Positions 45,190 to 57,811 of a stretch of DNA of 64,000 nt are shown here, one piece after another. This DNA is from Mangifera indica. Its lineage: Eukaryota > Streptophyta > Magnoliopsida > Sapindales > Anacardiaceae. The notes under the pieces were generated by a model. It searched no databases, had not been told where the DNA came from, and was given only the letters and a program-made list of their open reading frames with translations. The stretch covers positions 8,975,463-9,039,462 of the forward strand of contig NC_058137.1 of assembly GCF_011075055.1 (NCBI RefSeq), given 5' to 3'. A program made the translations under genes and the position numbers. How positions within the stretch are numbered: position 1 is the stretch's first letter; the number at the start of each line of letters is the position of its first letter.

Positions 45190-46182
45190 ATGTTGCTGGG
45201 GAAGACTCCTCGCCCTCCGATTAAGCGAACTACAAGCATGAGAGGGATCATCTTTGATGTCCCCAACATGGACTCTTTAGAGCCCTCGGATCACCATCAG
45301 CCTCATCACCTTCATCCTAACGTCCCTCAGGTTGTGCCGGAGAACATAAACGGTTACGATCAACGGTTCCTTTCCATGGTTTCTCCGAGAAACCTGCAGA
45401 GAAGTAATAATAATGAGTTCATGATGGAGACTTCTCATTTCCTCAGAACTTGTGGCCTTTGTAATCGCCGCCTTGCTCCTGGCCGTGACATTTACATGTA
45501 TAGGTACGCTTCAATTTTCATTTTCTGATAACATGAAAATCAAAAAAAAAAAAATTCTTTTTTCTTGCATGATTAATCGTTAAACCTGGAAAAAAAAATC
45601 TCTTTCTTTATATATTTAACTAAATTTACTTGCAGAATAAGGACAATTATATAAAGTGAGCTATTAAGTTAGTATGATTTTACTGGAAATTATTTTTAAT
45701 GCTGCAGACGTCTCTATTATAATTTTTTTCCGTGTATAATCATATTCTCTTCTCAAATCTTCAACTCTTTTTTTTTGTTGGAGCAAGAAGCAAGGGACAA
45801 GTTTAATTTTTTAATGGGGAATTTTTCTCTTCTCTTGAAATGTTTTACCGATTTTTCTGATGTTTAGCGAAAATCATTTTTCTGCTACAGACGTCTGTAT
45901 TTTCCTTTTTATGTATAATCCTTTTCTTCTAATCAAATCGTAACCTTTTCATTTTTTTTTGGTTGGAGCAAGAAGCAACGGGCAAGTTGATTTATTTTAA
46001 TGGGGATTTTCATGTGCAGGGGGGACACAGCTTTTTGTAGTTTAGAGTGCAGGGAAAAGAAAATGAAGCAAGATGAGAGAAAAGAGAAGTTGAGTTCGTC
46101 GTCATCATCATCATCAACATCCTCAAGGGGTCCATCGGGTTCCAAGGGGTCTGGTCAAAGCGAGCCAGTGGCTGCAGCTTGA
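45190..46182 (+). CDS. FCS-like zinc finger (FLZ, DUF581) protein
   Basis: Two exons, 45,190-45,503 and 46,020-46,182, joined by a 516-bp GT-AG intron that splits Arg105; the product has 158 residues. The N-terminus (MLLGKTPRPPIKRTTSM) is typical of FLZ proteins and decides the start, although the frame is open upstream to an ATG at 45,046. The FLZ domain spans about 84-125: HFLRTCGLCNRR, RDIYMYRGDTAF and CSLECREKKMKQ, with Cys88, Cys91, Cys111 and Cys115 as zinc ligands. A Ser-rich, Gly/Pro tail follows (130-158). In Arabidopsis, FLZ proteins bind SnRK1 kinase subunits as plant-specific adaptors in energy and stress signalling; that role here is by family. The 5' leader is CT-rich. Intron 3' sequence is duplicated. 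Confidence 0.92.
45702..46010 (+). repeat. Direct duplication inside the FLZ intron
   Basis: Two copies about 183 bp apart (from 45,702 and from 45,885) share CAGACGTCT, TTGGAGCAAGAAGCAA and TTTAATGGGGA. The second copy contains the polypyrimidine-rich tract and leads into the functional acceptor CATGTGCAG at 46,011-46,019; the first has diverged at the corresponding end. Confidence 0.8.
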
Positions 46183-47118
46183 AGACAAAGAAGTAAGAGA
46201 GAGCTAATAAATCAGCAGAAGAATTAAGAAACTTTGAGTGTTACATGCTCGTTTTCCGCCATTAATGGCGCCCCACTTGCTTATTGTCTTACATGAGACT
46301 CTTGGATTGGATGGTGATGGTGGTGGTAATAATAAGAATGGAATATAAAATTATTGTGTTAAAAAAGTAATATATATATATATATATATAAATTTATGCA
46401 TCATCGAAGATGAATACTAGGTGGTGGATTGTAAAAGCTAAATATGTGTGTAACAAGAGAGTGGAAATGGATGAAATTATAATCTGAAATTACTTTTGAA
46501 ATTTCACATTTTTAAACACCTTTGTCTCATCAGCTTTGCTTTTCTGTTTTTATTTGTGGCGTATTTTTGTTTTAGTTATAAAAAAAAAAAAAAAGAAAGA
46601 AAGATCTATTTATTTAGAACTCTATCAATCCAAATCTTAGACTTGATTAATTATGTGGGTTACTTTCATATTGATTAAAAGCTTGTTTATACTTCTTAAT
46701 TGTATCTAACATTATGAAATATAATTTGTTGATTTATTGTTAGTTTTGTTAAATATCAAAATTATATATATATAATTTTAAATATTTAGAGGATCTAATA
46801 TTCTTTTAATATTTTTTTTATAATAATAAATTTCAAATTAAAGAAATCAAAATTTTTAACCTATAGAGAGAAAAATTGTTCATGTCTTAGGACTTTAGAG
46901 GCATAGAGTTCATATTCCTTTTGTGATATTTTCAAGCTATGTGGACTATAATGATTGAAAGCACCAAGAATTTGAGAACTTGACAAAAATATCATGGGCT
47001 CACAGTTAAAGGGAAAACAGCGTTGTCAGAGGGACGACAAATTGGAAGGCTTGCCCATGCCTTGAGGGTGATTGAGCAACAACAGAGCAATCCAAGTATC
47101 ATATATGCCATGACATGG
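46183..47118. other. Downstream of the FLZ gene, nothing recognised
   Basis: Probable 3' untranslated DNA to about 46,350, with AATAATAAGAATGG and GGAATATAAAATT possible poly(A)-signal variants, a short (AT)n at 46,371-46,390, then AT-rich intergenic DNA. Confidence 0.35.
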
Positions 47119-48287
47119 CAAGCCATTCTACTTATTATAGTTTTAGACACTTCATATTGTTCTCTTAACTTCGTCCAACCAAGTTAAAATGATATGAAAG
47201 GTTTATATATTTGTAATAGTTTAAAATTTTTAAAAATAATTTAATATATAAAAATTTAAAAAATATGTGAGAAAGAGGATAAATCAAATCAAGGGTGGAG
47301 ACAGATCAGAGATATATTTATCTTTATTCCTGTTATATCTCCAAACTATAGAGATTTTAGTCATCTCTATCCTTATTTTCATCCTGTTTTTGTCTGTATC
47401 AATAAATCTTTGGGGCAAAGCTCTAATTTTATAAACTAAATTATTATATTTAATGATTGTAAAATGATACATGCGTCATGACACACGAAAATATGTAACA
47501 TCGTCAACTTAAACAGTAAAAATTGAAAGAGATTTCATTTGGAATGTTTTGTTGATTGAAATAATGGAGTTGGTATGTTGCTTTTGGGCCACCTTGATCA
47601 ATCAAATTAACTAATACTGTTAATCAATTAAGTCCATTTGATTAGAGTATTAGGAAATACAAGATTCCTTGTACTTAAATCAATGATTAAATACATGGAA
47701 TCTTGTATTTCCTAATACTCTAATCAAATGGACTTAATTGATTAACAGTATTAGTTAATTTGATTGATCAAGGTGGCCCAAAAGCAACATACCAACTCCA
47801 TTATTTCAATCAACAAAACATTCCAAATGAAATCTCTTTCAATTTTTACTATTTAGTTGACGGTGTTATATATTTTCCTGTGTCATGACACGTGTATCAC
47901 TGTATAATCATTAGAGATGATAATTTGATTTATAAAATTAAAGCTTTGCCTTAGCGATTCCTTGATAAAGACAAAAATAGAAATAGAAATAAAGATAAGA
48001 ATGAATAAAATCCTCCTAGTTGGGAGACATAATAAGAATGAAGATAAATATATATTTGATTTGTCTTTGTCCTTGATTTGATTCATTTTCTTTCTTACAT
48101 ATTCTTTAAACTCTTATATAATGAATTACTCATAAAAATGTTAAATTATTACAAATAATAAATAAATGTTTCATTTCATTTTCATGAATAAATTTATAAG
48201 CAAGTTATTTAAACTCTTACATATTGGTTGGACGAAGTGAAGAGAACAATATGAAGTGTCTACAACTGTAAGAAGTAGAATGGCTTG
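47119..48287. repeat. Giant hairpin-forming inverted repeat
   Basis: The sequence from 47,119 (CAAGCCATTCTACTT) is matched in inverted orientation up to 48,287 (AAGTAGAATGGCTTG). The inner arms, 47,515-47,668 and 47,697-47,850 (154 bp each), are identical when read base by base, separated by only 28 bp. The outer arms, about 400 bp each, are clearly homologous but diverged, with small indels. Outer-arm landmarks include GTTGGACGAAGT and GTGTCATGACAC-like words. No open frame has coding character. A transcript across it would form a near-perfect double-stranded RNA. It could be a fold-back transposon; no clear target duplication was found. Confidence 0.85.
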
Positions 48288-48324
48288 GTCTAGGGGGATG
48301 ATGTCAGAGAGATTGGCTAGATAT

Positions 48325-48537
48325 TAAAGATAAACTTTAGGGAAAAAATGTGATTTTATAAAATTGATCTAAGAAAAAATTGTTAATTTTTAAGATTTAA
48401 GAAGGAAAATGAGATAAAATTTTAAGGCGCTAGAATTTTATTAAGTTTAACCACCTATGGGTGGATAAATGAGATTTTCAAAATTAAAGTATGAGAACTT
48501 GGAAAATTATCAATATTGGGTGAGAATAAGTCCTTTG
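48325..48537. mobile_element. Right-end fragment of a Mutator-type fold-back element
   Basis: Ends GGGTGAGAATAAGTCCTTTG at about 48,517-48,536, the terminus shared with the 41.6-kb element. Only one half is present; the left terminus was not found. Confidence 0.45.
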
Positions 48538-49002
48538 TCTTTTAAATATAAATAAAATATTCCAAATGACCCCATTGGTATATCTATTATTCTTACAAAA
48601 ATATGAAGAATTTTGTATAGATTACTGACTAAATATGTCCATACATCTATTTATAGATTAAAAAAACATTTTAATAAATTTCAAATCTTTTTATTTGGTA
48701 AAATTTTGGGAAAATATTTTGCACATAAAATTAAACAAATTAAAAGCCCAAAAGAGATCAAATAATTAATAATAATAATACTTTTTCCTTTTTATACAAA
48801 CAAGTTTAATGTCAATTGAGTAAAATAATTAATTAATAAAATCAATTAGTTGAAGGTTCTTTATCAAGGGTATATGGAGTTTCAATCAAGAACAACCAAA
48901 AGAAACAATTGTTTATAGACTCATTCAAGCGCTGTAAAGCTTCCAATTGTTTCTTAATTAAATCATATAACTAATTAATTAACCAAATAAACAAAGGAGT
49001 AA

Positions 49003-49139
49003 TCCTATGTGTATAAATAATATATACAACTTTATGCATAATCAATACTATATTACTATGTAATTAAATAGTTTAAAATTAAAAATAAAATGATATCTAA
49101 TCATATAATAACATATCTTAGTTGTACATATAATTTTAA
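49003..49139. mobile_element. AT-rich fold-back MITE, further copy
   Basis: Has TGTATAAATAATATATACAA at the left and TTAGTTGTACATATAATTTT at the right, as in the 61,508 copy. Boundaries are approximate. Confidence 0.4.
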
Positions 49140-49687
49140 AAACCCTAATTATTGGTCATAGAAGATTCCAAATTGAATACAATATATACCAATTTTTCAA
49201 CATCAAAGCTGTATAGACTTATACTTAATTCTTTATTTAGAGGGAATCATTCCCACCATTTGTCACAATAATTCAAGTTTTCTCAGGATTTATCTCTCCC
49301 CTTTGGTTAGACATGTAAGAGGGTTGGGCTCACTTGTGGTATGGACTAGACTTTTTTTTTTTTTTTTTGACGTAACTTGTGAGAGTATAATCCATTATTG
49401 TAGTGGGTTGTGTTACTCTTATACGTCATGCACATCATGTCCAAGTTATGAAGTTTGATCCATAATCTAACTCGATCCAATATAATAATATTTATTATAT
49501 TTTAAAAAAGAATTAATTATTTATTAATATTTGAGAAATTCAAAGAATTAACATAGAAGACTCCAATGAATTTATTAATATTATAATGAATAAAAAAATA
49601 AATTATTATAAGAACTCAAACTTAATAATTATTTATTATTAATGTTAGGAAAAACTAAAAGAACAATACAGAAAATTAGAAAAAAAC

Positions 49688-49733
<46 letters not shown>

Positions 49734-52359
49734 GCAAGTCGATCTATTAAGGATCCATCACAGTATGATCCAACGAATATGGCCGTCAACATGGCGGGCG
49801 GCAGGGACACTAGCACGGCCTGTTGACACTTCTAACCATGGACGTGTCTTTTCTCTTTCAACAAGAATTATTTTACCATACTTTTCTAATATGCTAAAAC
49901 TATTCAATAAAACCATTAATTTAAGACTGATGGGGTTTAACTGTTTAAAGAATGAGGTGATGAAACTATTTCTGAAATTAATTTTTTTGAATTTTTCATC
50001 CCTCCTATGTTTGATATACATACAATTTTATTTTTATATATAATAGATGTGTTTTATGATATTCTCTGGCATGCAGGAAATTTTTCCAAGAAATGTCTCC
50101 TCTGAATGACCCAATACTAGTGACCAATCGCAAGCCTTTTATGTATAATTTTAATATTTTTTAATTAAATTATTGTTTTGTTTTTAATGAATTATTTCGT
50201 TTTGGCTTTGTTTTATTACAATTGTGTTAATTGAATTAAGGAAAACAAATAATATGCAGATAATGTGCAATTTGAGAAATTTATATGTTAAGGGAGGAAA
50301 AATGAGAATTGAAAGATAAACCTTATCTCCAATTAGGTGAAAGTCCACTATAATAGCTTGGTGAGAAGGAAAATTAGGATTAAATTGCTACATCAAGAGA
50401 AATTTAACCCTTTCACATAAATGTAATAATTGTTTTTCATTTCAAGTCCAATTATATTTTGTGGAATATCGAAGAGAGAGTTAGAAAAAAAAAATTGATG
50501 TAATTTTTGGGAGAAGGTGATCATGGCTGGAGTGAAGATTTATTCAAAAGTTTTTCTGTTTTTCTCATTTCACTTATGAATTTTTATATTTGTCATTCAA
50601 TTATTTTTAAATTCAGTATGAACTAAATTTATTTTTTTAAGTTATTTTGGTGTAGCTTCTTACTTTAAGTATTTGAGATTATTTCAATTGATTTTCTTTA
50701 TTCATTTTAAGAGTTTGATGTTGATCACTATTTAATTAATTTGTGATTGTAAAAAAGTGTTAGAAAAAAATTTTTACAACTAGACCTAGGTGTTAAACTT
50801 GATTAAAAAAAATAGTTTAGAGTGGAAGCCATATAACTTGACTTGTGTGGACCCAATTGAATAACCATAAAGCTTCATGAATTAATCAAGATTTATTGTT
50901 GTTGTTGGAAAATAAAATAATAAGTTTTGATTAATATATTTGATATGAGTTAGAAAATAATATCAATGAAATTAGAAATGTTCAACCATAATATGAATAA
51001 TTAAAGTAAGATTGTCAATGAAATAATCTAAACATAATTGGTGCAAGTGAAATCAAAATACCCTAGACTATTTTTATATTGATTTATTTGTAGTTATTTA
51101 ATCTTTTGCGATAATTTTTTAAATTTGTGTTTATTGACTCAGATTTAATTTCAGTTTCAACTTATTTAGATTCAGTAAAATAAAAAATACAGATTCTTGT
51201 TAGTTCAAATAATAATAGAGATAAAACAATTTTGGTATTTGATAAACAATCCTCGTAGCAACGATTCTTAACTCACTAATATTGAATTAGTTTAAATATT
51301 TGCTTTCATATTGTTATATGTGTTTGCTAGTTGTATTGGTCATCATTTGATTAATATATTTTATTTTTAGTGTTTTAAGTTTTATTTTAAGTATTTCAGT
51401 TTTTCTTAACAGAAAAAAAAATTTGAGTAAGATTGATGATGAAAAATTTAATTAAAAAACAAAAAATAAAAAAAAAAACATTTTTGTTGTGAGGAAGGTA
51501 TGAACATTGTTGAATGTGTATAGTTAATATCTTTATATTAATTAAGCTTTACTGATGGTTCTACAAAAATTTATTTGCACTTAGTCAATATCAAGTTATA
51601 TATGAATTTTTAGGAGAAACCATTCTGTCTAGTAAGTTTAATTAAAGTCTTTTTTAAGACTCTAGTATTTGTTTGAGTATTGCTTGAAACTACTGTAAAC
51701 AAAGTAAAGAGGGGTGAGTTAGCTTGTACAGTTCCCTTATCAATTTTCAATTGTGTGAGCCTTTTGAATACTTAATGGATTGAAATAATAAGTATTAAAT
51801 ACAAGGAGAGACACATGGAGAAACTCTGCCGTAAAGTTAAACTTATTTTAAAAAAAAAAAGTTTATGTTATTTTGAATCAACTCCATTGTTTTAAGTTGC
51901 TAATAATTAGTGATGGGCATGAAAATCTTTATACATTGTATCTTTAGTCTATTTCCACGTAAATTGGTGACTTGAAACAAGAGCATGCAAAACACTTTGA
52001 ATTTATGATGTCCTGAGTAATCGGGTGCTAGAATCATAAAAGTTTGCATTCGCATAAAAAAGCACATGATAATTTAGAAATGAATGAAAAAATGCATAAA
52101 TAAAAATAATAACCCTTCAAGCTACTTTTGTTTGTAATAGTTGACGCAAAGTTATGCAAACAAGGAATGCAATTTCTAAAATAGATTTTAACTTTATTTA
52201 TTAAAATTGTAATGTTTTATTCTATTTATTTGTATATTGACTAGATGTTTGACCTTTCATACACACTCAAAAGAATCAAAAGTAAAGTGAAATTAATATT
52301 TTTGTAAAAGTTGTGCACAATTGTCAACTAACATCTAAGAAATCTATCCTATCCACCGT
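49140..52359. other. Intergenic, nothing recognised
   Basis: AT-rich DNA without a supported gene. An (AT)n tract lies at 49,691-49,727. Open frames on both strands at 49,758-50,043 shadow each other and show no domain. Confidence 0.4.
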
Positions 52360-52447
52360 ATGACTAGAGATGTCGATAGGCTCATGAGTACAAGGCCATC
52401 TATATGACTAGAGATTTCGATAGGCTCATGAGTACAAGGCCATCTGA
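52360..52447 (+). repeat. 44-bp tandem duplication
   Basis: ATGACTAGAGATGTCGATAG and the following bases to 52,403 are repeated at 52,404-52,447 with only one or two differences. It lies directly before the 5' LTR-like repeat of the next element. Confidence 0.9.
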
Positions 52448-55320
52448 AGACCTCTACTTAGATTAAGGACTTTTTTTATTCCTTTTATGACAATAAAGGA
52501 ACACTATCTTCTCTTTTCCACTTGGGATGTTTTCATTATTATAAATGTTCTCTTTTAATTCAATTAGAATATAAATAAATCATAAAAATAATGTTTGAAT
52601 TAAGAGCCCTCTAAATTATCCTAATTTGATTGTAACTTCTTCTCACAAGTCTTATAAATATAAAAGATTACTAAGAGAGTAGAGGGAGGAACAAACACAT
52701 ACACTATGAAAATAACACATACATTAGTTATTGTATTCCTCATACGTTAACTAATAGTAACTTGTGGGCGTAGATATTTCGTCCATCGGATTGAATCATG
52801 TTAAAAATCTTATCTCTCATCTATTTATTTTTTCTTGGTTATTCATATCACACAGTTATAAGCATAAGATTTTGATCAGATTCTCATCAATATTATCATA
52901 GTCTAACTTGTGTAACTTTTAATTGCGTGCATTAGTTGGTGATGAGAAATCTCATCAATGAGATGTATCACTTCCATATATCTAAATAATTATTCTCTCT
53001 CTATTTGTCAGCTAATTTCATAAAAGATTTACATTAAGATCTTTACATGTGTGGCGACGGTGAAACAGAGATACAATTAAAGTACCAAGGACATTATTAT
53101 ATAATTGTGCTCATTTACAATTACAAATCACAATACACTCAAAAAAAGGTAAATAAGCAACTATATTCATTTAGCTCACAAATAAAAATGAAAGACAAAA
53201 TAACAAGCTTCTTCATCAAAACGGGTTTTTTCTCTTGAGAAGAAGTTGTTAAGCTATGAAGTATAGATGGAACATGCATGTAGAGTTCGTTTGTTCTTGG
53301 ATTTTTCCTAAGTTTTGGGCCACAACATAAACTAAGCCTTAGGAACCCTCTACCAAATCAATGAGATAAAACTTCTTGAGCACAAGCATCTGACGTGTTG
53401 ATATTCCATTCGGAGCCTTTCTTAGGCCAACCAACATGAATTACCATCTATAGCAATTAACCTTAACCTTAGTCACATAAGCCTTTTCCTATTATCTTTG
53501 ATTCTGATTACGAATCAATGGCCCACCTTCAAAATATCAAATCATTTCTTTACTCAGAAGGCAAAACATGCATTGCTTGGAAGTTGTCAACATAAGTGAT
53601 GGGCCAAACAAAAAAAAAAACAAAGAGATAAGAAAGCAACTACCTTAGATGGCACATTTACTTACTGCGATATCACTTTTGCAAGAAGTCGAGTACCATA
53701 AGAACGTTGAGTCCTTGAGTCATTCATCGAGGTCCCCTTTAAACCATCTCTTCACCTTTAACTTGACCTTAACACCAAAGACACAAATGTCCATCTCACA
53801 TTGTTCTTAAGATGGAATCCAAGACGTCATATGAGGTGCAACTTGAGCTTCAAGTTTGTCTATCGATACAACTAGCTTATGGAGGAGCGTTTAAGATGTT
53901 TGCATTAGGAAGGCCATTACAACACAAAAAGTTGTATGCACCCAAGAGAGATCCATAATCCCATCTGCTACAACAACACAAAAGCGTACACCTCATATTG
54001 ACTAATTTGAAAAGTTACCCTGAGACGTCATCTATGTATTCTTTACCTCTAAAGAGGATTTAGACTTTGAACTTTCCAATTTCATCATACTCAAAAGAGT
54101 ACCTCAACTGTTATCCACAAAAAAAAAAAAAAAAAACCATATGAGAATCCTTACAACAAAAAGATTCTTAAAGTTGAGTAACTCATTGTCTTATGAGCTG
54201 CTAATGATATTCCTCCAATCAATAAAAAGATAAGGGTTCTAAAGGACCTATGAACATAACAAGAAAAGGAAAATTTGTGAAGTGTGAGAAATTAATGCTA
54301 ACTGCTCTCCTTTTATAGACAAAAAAAGAAAACTAACAAGAACCAATCTTGCACATTCAACACAATCCCCATATATTTGTCAACTATCTCATGGCACAAA
54401 TAACACACACCCAATCACATTTTATGAGAAAGTGGAACAATGAGGTTGATATGTAACTCAAAACGTATAGAGTCAAAATGATGCCAACTAAGATGTCATT
54501 ATCATAAGGATATGGTAATCTTTAGGTGGATTAATCTATACAAGATAAATAGTGATTGAAGTTCTTGAAGTCCTCCTTACACTTCGAAAAATATGAGAGA
54601 ATTATTATACGATATTCCCCCATTTACAAGAATTCAATTTTAAAAATATCTCTTCAAGATAAACTAGCCTAAAACAATTATAACTAACAACCAACCACAA
54701 AACTAGCATTGGAGAAATTCTCCTATCCATCAACAAGAGATACTAATATAATCTCTAGCTCAAGACTGTAAGAAGACCATCACTTAGTAAAGCCTTCTAC
54801 AAAGATTTTCCAATTATCTTTTCTGACAACAAGGTTAAACTATATTCTCTTTCCCACTCAACATATTTTTGTTATAATAGATAGTCCCTTTTACTTCTTT
54901 TAGAATATGAATAAATAATTAAAATCATGGTTGAATGAGGAATCTTGTAATTATTCTAATTCGATTGTAACTTCTCCTCACTAGTTCTATAAAAATGCAT
55001 GACTATTGAGAGAGGTGAAGGCGAGAGACAAATACAGACCCTTTGAGAAAATCACATACATTATTTATTGTATTCATCATACATTAGCTAACAAGTATAC
55101 TATGGACATAGTTAGTTTGACCATTAGACTGAATCTCATTAAAACTCTTGTTTCTCATTTATTTATTTTTTCTTGGTTTTTCATATCACACAAGTATAGA
55201 CATCATATTTTGATCAAATCTTTATTATTGTTATCATAGCTTAACTTGCACAAGATTTTGAATTTTGTACATCCTTGGTAATGAAAAATTTCATCAACAT
55301 TATGTATTATCAATGATGAC
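52440..55320 (+). mobile_element. Non-coding LTR-flanked retroelement (LARD/TRIM-like)
   Basis: Two diverged direct repeats of about 530-550 bp, 52,440-52,975 and 54,770-55,318, flank about 1.8 kb. Shared landmarks include GATTGTAACTTCT, TTATTTATTTTTTCTTGGTT and TTCATATCACACA. A TATA-like TTATAAATATAAAAG occurs in the left repeat. Near 53,052 the sequence TGGCGACGGTGAA resembles, at a distance, the TGGCGCC primer site used by many plant Gypsy elements. No gag or pol was recognised inside. I read it as a non-autonomous LTR element on the plus strand; exact LTR ends are uncertain. Confidence 0.55.
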
Positions 55321-55700
55321 TAGTTTCTTGACATAACAAGATCATTCAGTGAAAAAAATAATGTGTGATAAAATATTTGTTTTCCTTTTCATTGAATTGT
55401 TGGTTTAAAAAACAATAAACCTATAATATTATTTTGTTTGACAATCTCATCATGTCGATAAAGTGAGGTGATCTATATTAAATTATATGATATATTGTGT
55501 TTTATATGTTATCCTTGACATATATAATCTGTTATATATACATGGTTTTTGCTTCTAAAATATTTTTCAATAGGGAAAACTTAAAATTTAAACTTTTAAA
55601 TGTAAACCAAGTACTTTAAATTTCACAGAAGAGAAAAAAACTTCATAAAAAAAGTAACATATCTAAGTGATTAATTTCCCGAAATAGCATTTTTTATAAT
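55321..55700. other. Intergenic, nothing recognised
   Basis: AT-rich spacer between two LTR elements. The last five bases (ATAAT, 55,696-55,700) are the left target-site flank of the Tork-like element. Confidence 0.4.
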
Positions 55701-56243
55701 TGTTAGTTTTCAAGATCTTTATTATACTAAGCATTAATTCTAGATTCGCATAAACAAGAAATGTATTTAAGAATACACAAATAATTGAAACAAGATGCAA
55801 GGAAGAATTACTTGGTTCGGGTTCCTGAAGGCAAAGACAAAACTCTAGTTGAATCCACTATGAATAAAAAATAAGAGTTTAACTTACAATACAACAAACC
55901 TTTGACTGAGACACAAGAAAAACCGACAAGATCAATCGACAAGAGGAACCCAAAACCAAATCACAAGGCATAGACTCAGAACCCCTTTACTCGATCAAAG
56001 AAATCTAGAAGATTTTCTCTCTAACCCAAACCCTAGAGAGACTTCTAAAGAAAACTAGAGGAGCCAAACATGATAGATAGAAATCAGAAGCTTCCAACCC
56101 TTTATTTTTTTTCTTTTTTTTAACAACCATCCAAAGGTAAAGACTAATAACCCTTAAAGAGTAGTAAAATGCCTACAAGGACTAAAATACCTTATGTCCT
56201 AAAAATGACTCAACAACCCTTAAAAACATCACACTGCATCACA
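55701..56243 (-). repeat. 3' LTR of the Tork-like element
   Basis: Matches 60,377-60,955 with several small indels, including a shorter right end. Shared words include AGATTCGCATAAACAA, GAACCCCTTTACTCGATCAA and GACTAATAACCCTTA. Confidence 0.85.
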
Positions 56244-56329
56244 AATCTCCATATTGGCTTAAACCTATAAGTGAACTCCACTAGAACCTTCTTTGCAAAC
56301 AACAAAAACACTACACTTGACACACTTTA

Positions 56330-56869
56330 AGCAGGCTTAAAGCTTCTCTAAACTTGCTTATAGGTATTGTTTTTGTTAAAACATTAGCTAGATTAACATT
56401 AGACTCAATTTTCTCAATCCTAACTTGACCACTAGACAAAATATCTCTAATAAAATGGAGTCTAACATCAATGTGCTTTGTCCTCTTATGAAAAACACTG
56501 TTCTTTGAGAGATGTATAACACTTTGAGAATCATTACAAATTACAAGTGCGACATCTAATAATCCCAGTTCAGCTTAAATTCCCTTTAACCACAAAGGCT
56601 CTTTCACAACTTCAGTCAAGGATATATATTCTGCTTTAGTAGTCAACAAGGTTATAATATGCTGCAGATTGCACTTCTAGCTTACCACATTACCTCCAAA
56701 GGTGAAAATATATCTTGTTAAAGACCTCATTTTGTCTAAATCAGTTGCAAAATCTGAATCACAATATCCTTTCACTAGAATATGATTAATAACATTAGTG
56801 GTATAAAATATCTAAAAGTAAACCCTTTTAGATATTTTAATAACCACTTAGTAGCATGCCAATGATCCT
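56330..56869 (-). pseudogene. RNase H end of the Tork-like polyprotein
   Basis: The minus strand from about 56,650 reads AEYISLTEVVKEPLWLKGI, a stop, then AELGLLDVALVICNDSQSVI, HKRTKHIDVRLHFIRDIL and VLTKTIPISKFREAL, ending near 56,340. The stretch 56,869-56,650 contains the connection between reverse transcriptase and RNase H, with small frame changes. Key acidic residues are visible, but at least one stop breaks it. Confidence 0.75.
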
Positions 56870-57811
56870 TCATGGATTAGTCATAAACTTGCTAATTAAA
56901 CTAATAACATAAACAATATCTGGCCTAGAACCAATCATTGCATACATCAAGCTACCAACTATATTAGAATAAGGAACATTTCTTATAAAATCATATTCAT
57001 CAATAGATAAAATAGTTGTAGCTTTTAATCTAAAATGAGCACCTAATAGAACATTTATAGATCTTGCTTTAGATATTTTATAGATTTCAAGAATCTTTTT
57101 AATATAACCTGATTGAGATAAAAATAAATAGCCTTTTGTTCTATCTCTCACAACATCCATTCCTAAAATCCTTTTAACGAGACCTAAATCTTTCATTTCA
57201 AATTTAAAATTTAGCATGTGTTTCAATTTATTTAAGGCAGATTTGTTTTTGGAAAGAAGAAGCATATCATCAATATATATCAAAAGATAAACATAATCAT
57301 CATGTTTAGATTTCATATAATAGACACAATGATCATAATTGCATCTAAGAGAACCAATAGAAAGAACAAATTCATCAAACCTCTTATACCATTGCCTTGG
57401 GGACTGTTTCAGTCCATATAATGATCTATGTAACAAGCAAACCTTCTGTTTAGTACCAGGTTTTACAAAACCTTCAGGTTGCTCCATGAATATTTGTTCT
57501 TCTAGTTTTCCATGCAAGAAAGCTGTAGTAACATCCATTTGTGTAACTTCCATATCAAACAATGCTACAACAGACAAGATGAGTCTAATGGATGTATGTT
57601 TAACTACAGGAGAAAAAACCTCATGACAGTCCACTTCTTCCTTATGAAAAAAACCTTTTGCCACAACTGTAGCCTTAAATCTAGGTTTTTCTATCCCAGA
57701 TATTCTAGACTTTCTTTTAAACGCCCATTTGCAGCCATTTACTTTCTTATTTGGTTTATCTACTAAAGACCATGTTTTATTTTTCCATAAAGAAAACATT
57801 TCATTTTCCAT
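56870..57811 (-). pseudogene. Reverse transcriptase of the Tork-like element, open over 313 codons
   Basis: A long uninterrupted stretch covering the copia RVT_2 domain: CKWAFKRKSRISG at the start, VTQMDVTTAFLHGKLEEQIF, SLYGLKQSPRQWYKRFDEFV, the catalytic box LLIYIDDMLLLS, then EMKDLGLVKRILGMDV and GSRPDIVYVISL. The catalytic Asp pair is intact. The ATG at 57,811 is probably not a true start, since the polyprotein would enter from upstream. No full polyprotein frame exists, so activity is not expected. Confidence 0.8.

Noticed and set aside
47284..48086. Short open frames in the arms of the giant inverted repeat
   Set aside because: The two frames are mirror images arising from the inverted repeat itself and show no domain.
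49758..50043. Two overlapping open frames on opposite strands
   Set aside because: Mutual shadows in AT-rich intergenic DNA without recognisable motifs.
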